35,247 bases of DNA from Hominisplanchenecus murintestinalis (GTDB lineage: Bacteria > Bacillota > Clostridia > Lachnospirales > Lachnospiraceae): assembly GCA_004793585.1 (NCBI GenBank), contig SRZB01000034.1, positions 1 through 35,247 of the forward strand. The letters run 5' to 3'. Shown here in pieces: positions 13,777 through 22,336 of this stretch. A program made the translations under genes and the position numbers. Positions within the stretch are counted from its first letter, which is position 1. Every line of letters begins with the position of its first letter. The notes below the pieces were generated by a model. The model did no database searches and was not told the origin of the DNA. It was given only the letters and a program-made list of their open reading frames with translations.

Positions 13777-15231
13777 ATGGCAGATGAAAAACTGAACACG
13801 GGCCCCGGTGAGAAAAAAATCCCGGAGGCTCCCGAGTCTGTAACGGCTGGCCAGCCCCAGGCCCCGGCTCCCGAACAGGCCGCCGCTCCCACACCCCAGC
13901 AGGAACAGGCCGGGCCCGCAAAGCCCGATCCCGGCGATGTGGTAGTGTCCTTTGAGCAGATCAATGAGCTCATGGGCGAAAAGCGAAAGGCGGCTCGGGC
14001 CGAGGTAGAGAAAGCCGGGGATGCCCCCGCAAAGGAGCAGGCTCCCGGTGAGGCGGAACAGCCCACCGCTGGCGAACAGAAAAAGCCCCGCCGTGGCCGT
14101 TCCCCGAAGGAGGATAAAGCGGAGCCCGCTGGCAAGGAGGCGGCAAAGCCCCGCAAGGGCCGCCCGCCCAAGGCTGACAAGGCGGCCCCCGGCGAGGCCC
14201 AGCCGTCCAAGCGAGACAAAGTGTCCCGAAGTGACGGGAAAGCCCCGGACGCCCAAACGCCCCCAAAGGCTGGGAAAACGGCTCCCGAAAAGGAGGCCGC
14301 CGCCCCGGAGCAGGCTCCGCCCGGGCCAGCCACCCCTCCCCGCCCGGTGGAGGAAGGCAAGCTCATGTATCTGAAACTTTCCGAGATGCATCCGTTCCAT
14401 ACATTCCGACCCCATCCGTTCAAGGTGCGGGACGATGCCAAAATGCAGGAGACAGTGGCATCCATTAAGGCAAACGGCGTGATGGTGCCGGGCCTTGCCC
14501 GCCCGGAAAAGGACGGAAACGGCTATGAGATTGTGGCGGGCCACCGCCGCTGCCGGGGCAGTGAACTGGCCGGGCTATCTGAAATGCCCTTTATCGTCCG
14601 GGATATGAGCGACCACGAGGCTGTCCAGGCCATGAAGGACAGCAACAAGCAGAGGGATCAGACGCTCCCCAGCGAGCTGGCCGCCCTGCTGGATTTGGAA
14701 GTGGAGGACATCAAGCACCAGGGCGGGCGGCTGAAAAATGTGGCCGAGGGCGACATTGGCAAGCGTTCCGTGGAGATCGTGGGCGAGGCCCACGACATGA
14801 ACTATAAAAAAGTCATGCGCTATCTGCGGCTCAATTCCCTTGTGCCGGAACTGCTGGATAAGGTGGACGATAAAAAGATGGGCTTTATGCCTGCCGTGGA
14901 GCTTTCCTATATCAAGCCCAAAAACCAGAGGCTGATCGCCGTTTCCATTGACGGGGAGCAGGCGTCCCCCTCGGTGGCCCAGGCGAAAAAGCTCCGGGAG
15001 CTGGATCAGGAGGGCAAGCTCAACGGCGATGTGATTGACGGTATCTTATCAGAAAAGAAAAAGGAGGATCGAGGCGTGATTATTTCAACCGCTGAACTGG
15101 AAAAGTATTTCGGCAAGGAGGTCACTCCGGCCAAAATGAAAGAGCAGATCATCGGCCTGCTGGACGAGTGGAAACAGAAACAGCCGCCCGAGCTGGCAAA
15201 GGCCCCGAAGAAAATGGAAAAAGACAAGTAA
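13777..15231 (+). CDS. parB: ParB/Spo0J-type partition protein of a conjugative element
   Basis: The 484-residue protein starts after AAAGGAGG. Residues 1-190 are a disordered Ala/Pro/Lys/Gln-rich arm. Residues about 192-290 form a ParB N-terminal domain (LSEMHPFHTFRPHPF, then YEIVAGHRRCRGSELAGL, the GxRR box of the CTPase fold), followed by a helical DNA-binding region (LNSLVPELLDKVDD). ParB proteins bind parS-like sites and help partition or regulate element DNA; in ICEs they appear without a ParA, as here. A dyad repeat lies inside this gene (14213-14233) and another directly after its stop, and these are plausible binding sites. The long A/P/K arm is unusual and resembles other ICE ParB variants. 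Confidence 0.85.
   Translation: MADEKLNTGPGEKKIPEAPESVTAGQPQAPAPEQAAAPTPQQEQAGPAKPDPGDVVVSFEQINELMGEKRKAARAEVEKAGDAPAKEQAPGEAEQPTAGEQKKPRRGRSPKEDKAEPAGKEAAKPRKGRPPKADKAAPGEAQPSKRDKVSRSDGKAPDAQTPPKAGKTAPEKEAAAPEQAPPGPATPPRPVEEGKLMYLKLSEMHPFHTFRPHPFKVRDDAKMQETVASIKANGVMVPGLARPEKDGNGYEIVAGHRRCRGSELAGLSEMPFIVRDMSDHEAVQAMKDSNKQRDQTLPSELAALLDLEVEDIKHQGGRLKNVAEGDIGKRSVEIVGEAHDMNYKKVMRYLRLNSLVPELLDKVDDKKMGFMPAVELSYIKPKNQRLIAVSIDGEQASPSVAQAKKLRELDQEGKLNGDVIDGILSEKKKEDRGVIISTAELEKYFGKEVTPAKMKEQIIGLLDEWKQKQPPELAKAPKKMEKDK
14213..14233 (-). repeat. Dyad repeat copy 1 (inside parB)
   Basis: GAGACA-AAG-TGTCCC followed by GAAGTG, the reverse orientation of copies 2 and 3. Part of a four-copy family in this ICE segment. 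Confidence 0.7.
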
Positions 15232-15232
15232 C

Positions 15233-15253
15233 CACTTCGAGACATTTTGTCCC
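15233..15253 (+). repeat. Dyad repeat copy 2 (directly after parB)
   Basis: CACTTC then GAGACA-TTT-TGTCCC, beginning one base after the parB stop codon. The rest of the 15254-15500 spacer is GC-rich, has no gene, and precedes CGGAGG of the next gene. Confidence 0.75.
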
Positions 15254-15500
15254 GAGGGGCTCTGGTGGTATATATCCCCCGTCGCCGGGGATAAAAAAGC
15301 GCAGTCGGGAGCGGGCCGTCAAGGGGGCAAACGGCCCCGCCGCTTGCGGCGGCTTGCCCTTTACGGCCTGCCCCGGCTGTGCTATCTCCGGCCAAGCGGC
15401 GGGGGTATATCCTCCAGAGCCGCCCCCTTTCCCATGATTGGGAAAGGGCGGGGGGGGGTTAGGGTTGAACGATTTTATTGCAGAACGGAGGTTTTTACTT

Positions 15501-15842
15501 ATGAAACGACCCCTTGCATACATTACCGCCGCATGGTTTGGCGGCGACAGTGAAAACGCAGAACTGGCGGCCCAGTATTGCCGGGCCGTATATGAGGCGG
15601 GCTTTGCCCCGATCTGCCCCGCCCTCTATCTGCCGCTGTTCCTCAATGACGCAGTACCCGAGGAGCATAAAAGCGGCATTGATATTGGCCGTGACCTGCT
15701 CCGCCGCTCCCGGGTGCTGGTGGTATGCGGCCACAGCATGACCGAGGCCATGAAAAACGATATTGCCGTGGCCCAGCGGCTGGGGATTACCGCCACCACC
15801 CTTGAGGGCATTTTGACCGTCAAGGGCCAGGGCAAACGCTGA
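15501..15842 (+). CDS. DUF4406-like nucleoside-deoxyribosyltransferase-fold protein
   Basis: The 113-residue protein starts at ATG 15501 after CGGAGG. It reads KRPLAYITAAWFGGDSENAEL, then AGFAPICPALYLPLFLND, IDIGRDLLRRSRVLVVCG and SMTEAMKNDIAVAQRLGI. This is the DUF4406/DUF7768 pattern, distantly related to nucleoside 2-deoxyribosyltransferases (Rossmann-like fold with G-D/N and a C-terminal E-x-x-x-A helix). It is common in ICEs between parB and ardA. The substrate is unknown. Its stop overlaps the ardA start (TGATGG), indicating coupling. Confidence 0.75.
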   Translation: MKRPLAYITAAWFGGDSENAELAAQYCRAVYEAGFAPICPALYLPLFLNDAVPEEHKSGIDIGRDLLRRSRVLVVCGHSMTEAMKNDIAVAQRLGITATTLEGILTVKGQGKR

Positions 15843-16546
15843 TGGCATCCTTGTTTGAGGCTTACATTACCAACCTCGGCAAATACAACGAGGGGGAGCT
15901 GGTGGGGGAAACACTGGAATTTCCCACCAGCCACCAGGAGGTGCAGGCGTTGCTGAAACACATCGGCGTGGACGGCATACGGTATGAGGAATTTTTTATT
16001 ACCAGCTTTGACGGCGATGTGCTGGGGCTCTATGACTATCTGGGAGAATATGAAAATCTGGACGAATTAAACCACCTGGCCTGCCTGCTCTCGGAGCTTG
16101 ATCAAGGGGAGCTTGAAAAATTTGAGGCAGTGCTCCATACGGGGGCGCATACCTCTAGCGTGGCAGATATTATCAATCTGACGCAAAATCTGGATTGCTT
16201 TGAATTTTACCCGGACATTGAAAACGAGGAGGACTTGGGCCGTTACTGGGCGGAGGACTTGCCGATCCCGGAAGAACTAAAAGACTATTTCGACTATAAG
16301 GCATACGGCAGGGACATTTCCATCAACGAGGGCGGCCACATGGCCCCAGGCGGCTATGTGGTTCAGACCAGCGGAGACTTTAGGGAATATTATCACGGCC
16401 CCCAGGACATCCCCGCCGAACATAAGGTTTTCTCCTATCCCCAGCTTTCTATCCGGGAGCAGATGGCCGCCTACAAGGAGATGATTGACGGTTCCTCAAA
16501 AGAGGGCTTTCGGCGGCTGACTGAAAAAGGCCGGGAGGAACGCTGA
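15842..16546 (+). CDS. ardA: ArdA-family antirestriction protein
   Basis: The 234-residue acidic protein matches ArdA: SLFEAYITNLGKYNEGELV, EVQALLKHIGVDGIRYEEF, then FDGDVLGLYDYLGEYENLDE and a C-terminal dimer region. ArdA proteins mimic B-form DNA in charge and inhibit type I restriction enzymes, protecting the element on entry to a new host. The strongly acidic composition (many D/E, few K/R outside the C-terminus) supports function. The ATG overlaps the stop of the preceding gene. A dyad repeat follows the stop. Confidence 0.92.
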   Translation: MASLFEAYITNLGKYNEGELVGETLEFPTSHQEVQALLKHIGVDGIRYEEFFITSFDGDVLGLYDYLGEYENLDELNHLACLLSELDQGELEKFEAVLHTGAHTSSVADIINLTQNLDCFEFYPDIENEEDLGRYWAEDLPIPEELKDYFDYKAYGRDISINEGGHMAPGGYVVQTSGDFREYYHGPQDIPAEHKVFSYPQLSIREQMAAYKEMIDGSSKEGFRRLTEKGREER

Positions 16547-16551
16547 CAAGG

Positions 16552-16572
16552 CACTTCGAGACATTTTGTCCC
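16552..16572 (+). repeat. Dyad repeat copy 3 (directly after ardA)
   Basis: CACTTC then GAGACA-TTT-TGTCCC, 5 bp after the ardA stop and 12 bp before the ribosome site of the next gene. It could act as an operator for pcfB-virD4. Confidence 0.75.
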
Positions 16573-16597
16573 AAAGCGGGGAAAGGAGGCGGTGTAA

Positions 16598-17074
16598 CTG
16601 ATTGATGAAGAAATTTCCCGGAGCTCCATAGCGATCTCTGTCCGGGCTGGCAAGCTGACAGCCCGGGGGCTGGCCTATGTGCTCCAGGCGGCTGGGGGCC
16701 AGATTGCCAAGCGGCACCGGGCGGCCCAGAGGCCCCACGGCAGGCAGAGCGTGAAAAAACTCATGGCCCACGGCGAAAATGTGAACAGCATCGAGGTGGA
16801 GGCCCCGAAACTTTTTGACCGCATGGCCCGCCGTTTCAATGTGGACTATGCCTTTTATAAAACCGGGCCGGACAAGTATCTGCTGTTTTTTAAGGCGGGA
16901 CAGGCGGACGCTGTTACCGCTTGCTTTGAAAGCTATTCCCGGAAACTGCTCACGCAGTCAAAATCCAAGCGCATCCCTATCCGGGAACAACTGAAACAGG
17001 CGGCGGAGCGGCTTGCGGTGGAAAAGCCCCGGGCAAAAGAACGAGTAAAGGAGGCGGCCCGTGAGGACAGATAG
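16598..17074 (+). CDS. pcfB: PcfB/DUF3801-family conjugation protein (CTG start)
   Basis: The frame reads (L/M)IDEEISRSSIAISVRAGKL from CTG 16598, 8 bp after GGAGG, and ends at TAG 17072-17074 (158 residues). Family members begin M-I-x-E-E, so CTG (or ATT 16601) is the likely start. The first in-frame ATG at 16679 would remove 27 conserved residues. The body has TARGLAYVLQAAGG and GRQSVKKLMAHGENVNSIE, then FDRMARRFNVDYAFYK. PcfB is the accessory factor that works with the relaxosome and the VirD4 coupling protein PcfC in pCF10-type systems. The coupling-protein gene overlaps it by 14 bp, consistent with this partnership. Confidence 0.8.
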   Translation: MIDEEISRSSIAISVRAGKLTARGLAYVLQAAGGQIAKRHRAAQRPHGRQSVKKLMAHGENVNSIEVEAPKLFDRMARRFNVDYAFYKTGPDKYLLFFKAGQADAVTACFESYSRKLLTQSKSKRIPIREQLKQAAERLAVEKPRAKERVKEAAREDR

Positions 17075-18899
17075 CATAAAAAAATATTTGATACCCAACA
17101 TCCCCTACCTGTTTATCCTGTGGGCCTGTCTGAAAATCGGGACGGCCTATCGTCTGGCGGCGGGTGCGGACTTCGCCCATAAGCTCATGGGGCTGGGCTT
17201 AACTATCGGCCCGGCCTTTGCCGATTTCGCTCCGGGGCTCAACCCCTTTGACTGGTTGGTTGGCATTGTGGGGGCGGCGGGCTTTCGCCTGCTGATCTAC
17301 ATGAAAAGCAAGAACGCAAAGAAATTTCGGCGGGATGAGGAGTACGGGAGTGCCCGTTGGGGAAACGAAAAAGATATACGCCCTTTTGTCGATCCGCAGT
17401 TTTTCAACAATGTTATTCTTACCGGGACGGAGTTTCTCACCATGAATACCCGGCCCAAAATCCCGGCCAACGCCCGGAACTTAAATTGCTGTGTCATCGG
17501 CTCCTCCGGCTCGGGAAAAACAAGGTTTTGGCTCACGCCCCAACTGCTCCAGGCTCATTCCTCTTTCGTGGTGGTCGATCCCAAGGGCGGGGTGCTGTCC
17601 CAGGTGGGCTGTTTTCTCCAAAAGAAAAAGGGTTATAAGGTCAAGGTTTTTAATTCCATCGACTTTTCCAAGTCCATGCACTATAACCCGCTGGCCTATA
17701 TCAAGAACGAGGCCGACATCCTAAAGTTTGTGGATGCCCTCATTTCCAACACCAAGGGCGAGGGCAAGGAGGGCGACCCGTTCTGGACAAAATCGGAGAC
17801 TTTGCTCTACTGCGCCTTGATCGCCTATATCATTTTTGAAGGCCCCGCCGAGGATCGGAACATGAACACTCTGGTGGATATGATTTCCGGGATGGAGGTC
17901 AAAGAGGATGACGAGGAATTTATGAACGCCGTGGACTATATGTTCGCCGGGCTGGAAAAACGCAAGCCGGATTGCTTTGCGGTGAAGCAATACCGCAAGT
18001 ACCGCCTTGCCAGCGGCAAGACGGCAAAAAGCATTTTGATTTCCTGCGGGGCCAGGCTTGCGCCCTTTGACATCCCGCAACTCCGGGAGATTATGTCCTA
18101 TGACGAGCTGGAGCTTGACCGCATCGGGGATCGGAAAACGGCGGTGTTCTTTATTATCTCGGACACCACCCAGACCTATAACTTCCTTGTGGCCCTGGCT
18201 TTTTCGCAGATGTTCAATCTCCTGTGCGAGCGGGCCGACAATGTTCACGGTGGCCGCCTGCCCTACCATGTGCGGGTGCTGTGGGACGAGGCGGCCAACA
18301 CGGGACAGGTTCCCCAGCTTGAAAAGATTGTGGCGGTCATCCGCTCCCGGGAGGTGTCGCTGACCCTCTTTTACCAGCAGTTAGCGCAGTGCAAGGCTAT
18401 TTATGACAAACACGCTGAGACGATTTTGGGGAATATGGACAGCGTGATCTTCCTCGGGGGCCGGGAGGCCAGCACGATCAAGGAAATATCCGAGAACTGG
18501 CTGGGAAAGGCCACTATCTCCATGCAGACCGACAGCCGTTCCCGTGGCCAGTCGGAAAGCTACAGCCAGAACAACCAGCGGCTGGGCCGGGAGCTGATGA
18601 CCCCAGCGGAACTGGCAACTATGCCGGGGGACAAGTGCATTTTGCAGTTACGGGGCCTGCCCCCGTTCTTCTCTTCCAAATATGATTTGAAAAAGCACCC
18701 CAACTATAAATACACGGCTGAAGCCGATAAAAAGAAAAACGCCTTTGACCTCGACAGGCTCATCAACCGCCGCAGGCGGCCCGGGCCGGAGGAACTATGC
18801 GAGGTGTATAAGGTGTCCGTGGAGGACAATGGGCTCACAGGCGAGGACGAGGACATCCTCAACTATGACGATATTGACGATCCGGATGCCTTTGCATAA
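17061..18899 (+). CDS. virD4: VirD4/TraG-type type IV secretion coupling ATPase
   Basis: The 612-residue protein starts at GTG 17061 after AAAGGAGG and overlaps pcfB. It has N-terminal membrane segments (about 10-30 and 60-80), then EEYGSARWGNEKDIRPF. The Walker A motif GSSGSGKT is at 147-154, followed by VVVDPKGG. A Walker B-like RVLWDEAANTGQVP lies near 405-415, then a conserved LFYQQLAQ helix and the typical TCP tail (GDKCILQLRGLPPFFSSKYD). Coupling proteins bring the relaxosome to the type IV channel. All ATPase motifs are intact. In related ICEs the next gene is maff2; here a 7.2-kb transposon intervenes. Confidence 0.95.
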   Translation: MRTDSIKKYLIPNIPYLFILWACLKIGTAYRLAAGADFAHKLMGLGLTIGPAFADFAPGLNPFDWLVGIVGAAGFRLLIYMKSKNAKKFRRDEEYGSARWGNEKDIRPFVDPQFFNNVILTGTEFLTMNTRPKIPANARNLNCCVIGSSGSGKTRFWLTPQLLQAHSSFVVVDPKGGVLSQVGCFLQKKKGYKVKVFNSIDFSKSMHYNPLAYIKNEADILKFVDALISNTKGEGKEGDPFWTKSETLLYCALIAYIIFEGPAEDRNMNTLVDMISGMEVKEDDEEFMNAVDYMFAGLEKRKPDCFAVKQYRKYRLASGKTAKSILISCGARLAPFDIPQLREIMSYDELELDRIGDRKTAVFFIISDTTQTYNFLVALAFSQMFNLLCERADNVHGGRLPYHVRVLWDEAANTGQVPQLEKIVAVIRSREVSLTLFYQQLAQCKAIYDKHAETILGNMDSVIFLGGREASTIKEISENWLGKATISMQTDSRSRGQSESYSQNNQRLGRELMTPAELATMPGDKCILQLRGLPPFFSSKYDLKKHPNYKYTAEADKKKNAFDLDRLINRRRRPGPEELCEVYKVSVEDNGLTGEDEDILNYDDIDDPDAFA

Positions 18900-18908
18900 A
18901 TGGGCTTT

Positions 18909-18929
18909 GGGACAAAGTGTCCCGAAGTC
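18909..18929 (-). repeat. Dyad repeat copy 4 (directly after virD4)
   Basis: GGGACA-AAG-TGTCCC then GAAGTC, 9 bp after the virD4 stop and next to the terminator. Same orientation as copy 1. Confidence 0.75.
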
Positions 18930-18936
18930 GGTAACT

Positions 18937-18960
18937 GCCGCCAGAAATGGCGGCTTTTTT
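18937..18960 (+). terminator. Rho-independent terminator after virD4
   Basis: GCCGCCA (18937-18943) pairs with TGGCGGC (18948-18954) around GAAA and is followed by six T. Probably the last ICE feature before the transposon's left end. Confidence 0.85.
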
Positions 18961-19008
18961 CATAGCCGGGAATATCCCGGAGAAATGGAGGATTCCCCCA
19001 AACCGCAA

Positions 19009-19144
19009 CGACAAAACCCCTTCATCTCCCGGAAACCGCATATTTACAGGCGTTAGAGGGTTTTGTCGCTGACCATGGGAAAGCGACAATTCACTGCCCG
19101 ACAAAAAAGGTTCTGTCGTTGGAGGTATGACCAGAGTTTTGTCG
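19009..19144. repeat. Left-end array of CGACAAAA repeats
   Basis: CGACAAAACC at 19009-19018, GGTTTTGTCG at 19059-19068, GCGACAA at 19083-19089, CGACAAAAAAGG at 19099-19110, TTCTGTCG at 19111-19118 and AGTTTTGTCG at 19135-19144. These mixed direct and inverted copies are likely arm-type binding sites for the element's tyrosine recombinases. There is no gene in 18961-19203. Confidence 0.7.
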
Positions 19145-19168
19145 CTGTCTGTTATACTGTTGCCTGAT

Positions 19169-19184
19169 CCCGCCATGAGGCGGG
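19169..19184 (+). promoter_or_regulatory. Leader hairpin directly before the first recombinase
   Basis: CCCGCC (19169-19174) pairs with GGCGGG (19179-19184) around ATGA, one base before AAAAGGAGGT. TTATACT upstream (around 19151) may be a -10 box. The hairpin is close enough to the ribosome site to affect translation. Confidence 0.45.
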
Positions 19185-19203
19185 GAAAAGGAGGTAACAG
19201 TAA

Positions 19204-20508
19204 ATGTTGGATTTAATGAATCCGGAGGAAAGGCCGGAACAGATCCAGAGGTATGGAGTGTATACCATCCGGACAGCAACGGAAGACGGGGTGGTCTATT
19301 CCAGGTCATTCATAGTGGTACGGAATGGCTATGGTGTCATCTCCCGGTTCACAAGGCTTCAGGACTATGCTGGCTTCAAGGTGTATAAGCCGATCTCATC
19401 GAATGCGGAGAAGAAGCTGTATTACATCTGCGGGATGCTCAACTATGTCCTGGTGGACAATGGAAGGAGGTTCGGGATCCGCCATGTGTTCGGCATTACA
19501 GCGGAGATGCTGCAGGAATATTTTGACTATTATGCAGCGGAAAAGAAAGCGGACGGGGACTACCGGGGAAGGGACAGCATCACCAAATGTATCGGTGCCG
19601 TGACTGCTTTTATGGCGAACCTTGTATGGAAGTTCGGCGGGTTTATGAAGGTCACCCGTCCGGAGCTGTACCGCGACGAAGCCGCGTATGACAGACATGG
19701 GCGGCGTTTCCTTAAAGCAGTCCCTGTGTTCCAGGTTTCCGGGATGCCGGTGAGGAAAAAAATCTTTCGGGATATCCCTTATAAAGCCTTTGAGGTACTG
19801 ATCCCGATGGCTTTCCGTTATGCCAGGGACATCGCCTTCGGGCTCTGCCTGCAGGCATTCGCGGGGCTGCGCGCCGGGGAGGTATGCAGCGTGCGGCAGG
19901 AATGCAGCCCCCTGGGGAGGGGGATCACATTCACTGAGCTTGGCGGGCGTGTAGTCAGCGCCGTGGTCGATGTTGAACAGGAAATCCGGATACGGGATGA
20001 TGACGTTGAGGTCGGGATGATCAAGAAAGAGCGCAGGCAGGGTGTCTATCCCGCATTCCTGGGGGCTTTCTGCAAGGCATACGAGCTGCACAGGGAGTTC
20101 CTTTCCGGGCGGGAGTTCGACAGGGGCTACTGCCCCATGTTCATCAACAGGAATGGGGAAGCCATGACCTATGAGACTTACCGGACGAGGTTCCGTGAGT
20201 TGGTGGATGGGCATCTCCGCCCATACCTGATAAAGAGCAGCGACCCGGAACTGAGGCTCTATGGACAGCTCCTGTATGAGAACCAGCTTGGGACACATGC
20301 GCTGCGCCACTGGTTCACGGTCCAGCTTGTACTCAGGGGCGAGGATATCGGGAGCATCCAGTACTGGAGGGGTGACAGCAGCCCGGAAAGCTCGTTCCTG
20401 TATCTCCAGAACAAAGGTGACATTACAAGGGAGCTGGAGGCATCCAGTGACCGTCTGGTGACCATGCTCGTGTCAGGATGGGGGGATTTTGAAGATGATA
20501 CTGTTTGA
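19204..20508 (+). CDS. Tyrosine recombinase, TnpA-like, complete active site
   Basis: The 434-residue protein starts at ATG 19204, 9 bp after GGAGG. It has a core-binding domain (about 60-180) and a catalytic domain. The active-site set is complete: R223 in AGLRAGEVCS, H365-x-x-R368 in HALRHW, W388 in the H/W position (YWRGD), and Y400 in SFLYLQN. The position fits Tn554 TnpA, the first of two recombinases plus TnpC; Tn554 TnpA is 361 residues, so this one is longer. It is probably the main strand-exchange enzyme. The next gene starts 20 bp before its stop. Confidence 0.9.
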   Translation: MLDLMNPEERPEQIQRYGVYTIRTATEDGVVYSRSFIVVRNGYGVISRFTRLQDYAGFKVYKPISSNAEKKLYYICGMLNYVLVDNGRRFGIRHVFGITAEMLQEYFDYYAAEKKADGDYRGRDSITKCIGAVTAFMANLVWKFGGFMKVTRPELYRDEAAYDRHGRRFLKAVPVFQVSGMPVRKKIFRDIPYKAFEVLIPMAFRYARDIAFGLCLQAFAGLRAGEVCSVRQECSPLGRGITFTELGGRVVSAVVDVEQEIRIRDDDVEVGMIKKERRQGVYPAFLGAFCKAYELHREFLSGREFDRGYCPMFINRNGEAMTYETYRTRFRELVDGHLRPYLIKSSDPELRLYGQLLYENQLGTHALRHWFTVQLVLRGEDIGSIQYWRGDSSPESSFLYLQNKGDITRELEASSDRLVTMLVSGWGDFEDDTV

Positions 20509-22336
20509 TGAGGTCTTAAAAGATGCGGCGCAGGTGCAGTCGGCATACCGGGACATCTGCAGGTGCAGGGATGACCTCCTCGGGTTCCTGGACAGGAACG
20601 GATGGTTCGGACAGGCCCCGGAAGGCAGCGGCAGGGAGATGGCGGTCAGCGACTACGAAAGCATGCGCGGCCCGATCCGCCTGTGGCTGTCCGCTTATCA
20701 GAGAACACCGCGGGAAAAGCTGTCGGTCCTGCTGGATACATACAGCGGGCAGCTGCCGGAGACATGCCGGCGCTACCGGAAGTTTGTGGCCCGGGAAGGG
20801 ATCAGCGATGAACCGAGCGGGTGGAAGATACTTGATTTCATCCTTTCTGCCTGCGGCCGTGAGCTGTCCGGATACAGTGCAGAAGAGCTTGACTGCCTTA
20901 TGGAAAAGACATCGGAAATGCTTCCCGTCAGGAGCACAAAGCTGTTTGCGAAGTTTGCTGCGGAGGTGTCAGGGGACAGCAGCTGCAGATACGACATCCA
21001 TCCCAGGCGGCAGGCGGAAATACGGAAAGAGGCTTATCCGGTCAGGGAATTCAGCGTGATGGCGTACTGCGTATTCAATGAGGCATCATGGGAGGCGAAC
21101 GGGCTGGTCACAAAAGCCCTGGATTCTGCCCGCTATGCCGACCTGTGGCTCTTTGCGGCGCTCCATTTCCTGGGGGCGTTAAGGCAGACGGACATCACCC
21201 GGCTGCCGGTTCCATCACTGCCCTACCCGCCGGACACGGTGGAAGGGATGCTCCGCTCCGGAAGCTACCGGGATGCGGATGCCAGGGGCGTTTCAGAAGA
21301 GCTGCTGTTGAGGCTGAAATACCTGCCGATGTACCCATCCAAGACAGAAAGGTACCAGGGTGTGCCGGAGCTGAAGTTTTTTATACCGGAATCGCTGAAA
21401 GCGGCCATGGGGCTGATCATTACCATAAAGCTCCTCCACCATAAAGAAAACGAGCCCCTGGTACGGCCAGTCCAGGACATTGTATCGATCAGGAGATTTT
21501 TTGGCACGCAGTTCATAGAAGCGCTTGGAGAGCGCAGGTTCCAGACCAGGAGGGCGAACAAGTCCTATCTCCAGGGGATCGAGCTGGTGACGGCGGACGG
21601 GCCTGGCAGGCCGAAGGGATATATGCTCGCGGCCCTTGCCAGGAGCCACAAGGGAGGGATCGGCGCCCTGCCGGAGATCACGGATATCTACCTGAAGGAT
21701 GCTGCTTTTTCCGGATACCGCCCGGAATTCATCCTGCGGGAAATGTTTGAGAGGGGCATCTTTGGCTTCATTCCGGCACTGCTGCTGGAAAGGTATGCGG
21801 GTGACGGATACCGGCGGCTGGATGTCCCGCGGCAGACTGAACTGATCCGGTGCATCGGCCTGGACGCCGGGCAGCTGGAAGAAGCCGCGCTCCTTGTCGA
21901 ACGGTCACTGGAGGCCAGCCGGGAGATTGTCGCGTCCATCCCGGAAGGCAGGCTCGGGGATGCCCTGCAGATGGCCGCAAGCGGCGCGGCGGCATCCAGG
22001 CAGCCGGAGACGCTCTGCCTGCGTACTGCTGTCGGGATGCCCTGCTGCGACTCCCTCAGGGGCGGCTGCATCGGCTGCGGCTATGAGATCTTTACGAAAG
22101 CGGCCTTCCATCTGCTGATGAAGGAATACACCGCGATAACGGAACTGAAAAACAGGGCATCCGGGCCGGAACGGGAACGCCTGAAAAACATCCTGTCCAG
22201 AGGGATCATACCGGCTGTCGGGCAGATGCTCGAAAGCCTTCCGATGCTTTACCCCGGCGCGGATATGGAGACCATGACAGGGATGCTGGAAAGGAGGCTG
22301 AAAGATACAGATGATAGCAGATGTGCAGATGCATAA
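20489..22336 (+). CDS. Large recombinase-like protein with degenerate active site
   Basis: The 615-residue protein starts at TTG 20489 or ATG 20495, inside the previous gene. LHFLGALRQTDITRLP has the first catalytic-Arg context of tyrosine recombinases (R232). A clear HxxR...H/W...Y block cannot be found further on. Instead the C-terminal part has a Cys cluster, C519/C520-x6-C527-x2-C530 (MPCCDSLRGGCIGCG), typical of Zn-binding tails of Tn554 TnpB-type proteins. It is the same size as Tn554 TnpB (630). It may be a structural subunit of the transpososome rather than a second active enzyme. Its stop overlaps the next start by 26 bp. Confidence 0.7.
   Translation: MKMILFDEVLKDAAQVQSAYRDICRCRDDLLGFLDRNGWFGQAPEGSGREMAVSDYESMRGPIRLWLSAYQRTPREKLSVLLDTYSGQLPETCRRYRKFVAREGISDEPSGWKILDFILSACGRELSGYSAEELDCLMEKTSEMLPVRSTKLFAKFAAEVSGDSSCRYDIHPRRQAEIRKEAYPVREFSVMAYCVFNEASWEANGLVTKALDSARYADLWLFAALHFLGALRQTDITRLPVPSLPYPPDTVEGMLRSGSYRDADARGVSEELLLRLKYLPMYPSKTERYQGVPELKFFIPESLKAAMGLIITIKLLHHKENEPLVRPVQDIVSIRRFFGTQFIEALGERRFQTRRANKSYLQGIELVTADGPGRPKGYMLAALARSHKGGIGALPEITDIYLKDAAFSGYRPEFILREMFERGIFGFIPALLLERYAGDGYRRLDVPRQTELIRCIGLDAGQLEEAALLVERSLEASREIVASIPEGRLGDALQMAASGAAASRQPETLCLRTAVGMPCCDSLRGGCIGCGYEIFTKAAFHLLMKEYTAITELKNRASGPERERLKNILSRGIIPAVGQMLESLPMLYPGADMETMTGMLERRLKDTDDSRCADA

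Noticed and set aside
13732-14544. 270-codon minus-strand frame opposite parB
   Set aside because: It mirrors the GC-rich Ala/Pro/Lys arm of parB, giving a Gly/Leu/Ser-rich product with no recognisable domain.
15254-15500. Possible small gene or RNA in the GC-rich gap after parB
   Set aside because: Several frames are open by base composition only. No start with a ribosome site, no hairpin with T-run and no known RNA pattern was found.
19396-20310. 304-codon minus-strand frame opposite the first recombinase
   Set aside because: The + frame has a complete tyrosine-recombinase active site; the antisense product resembles nothing.
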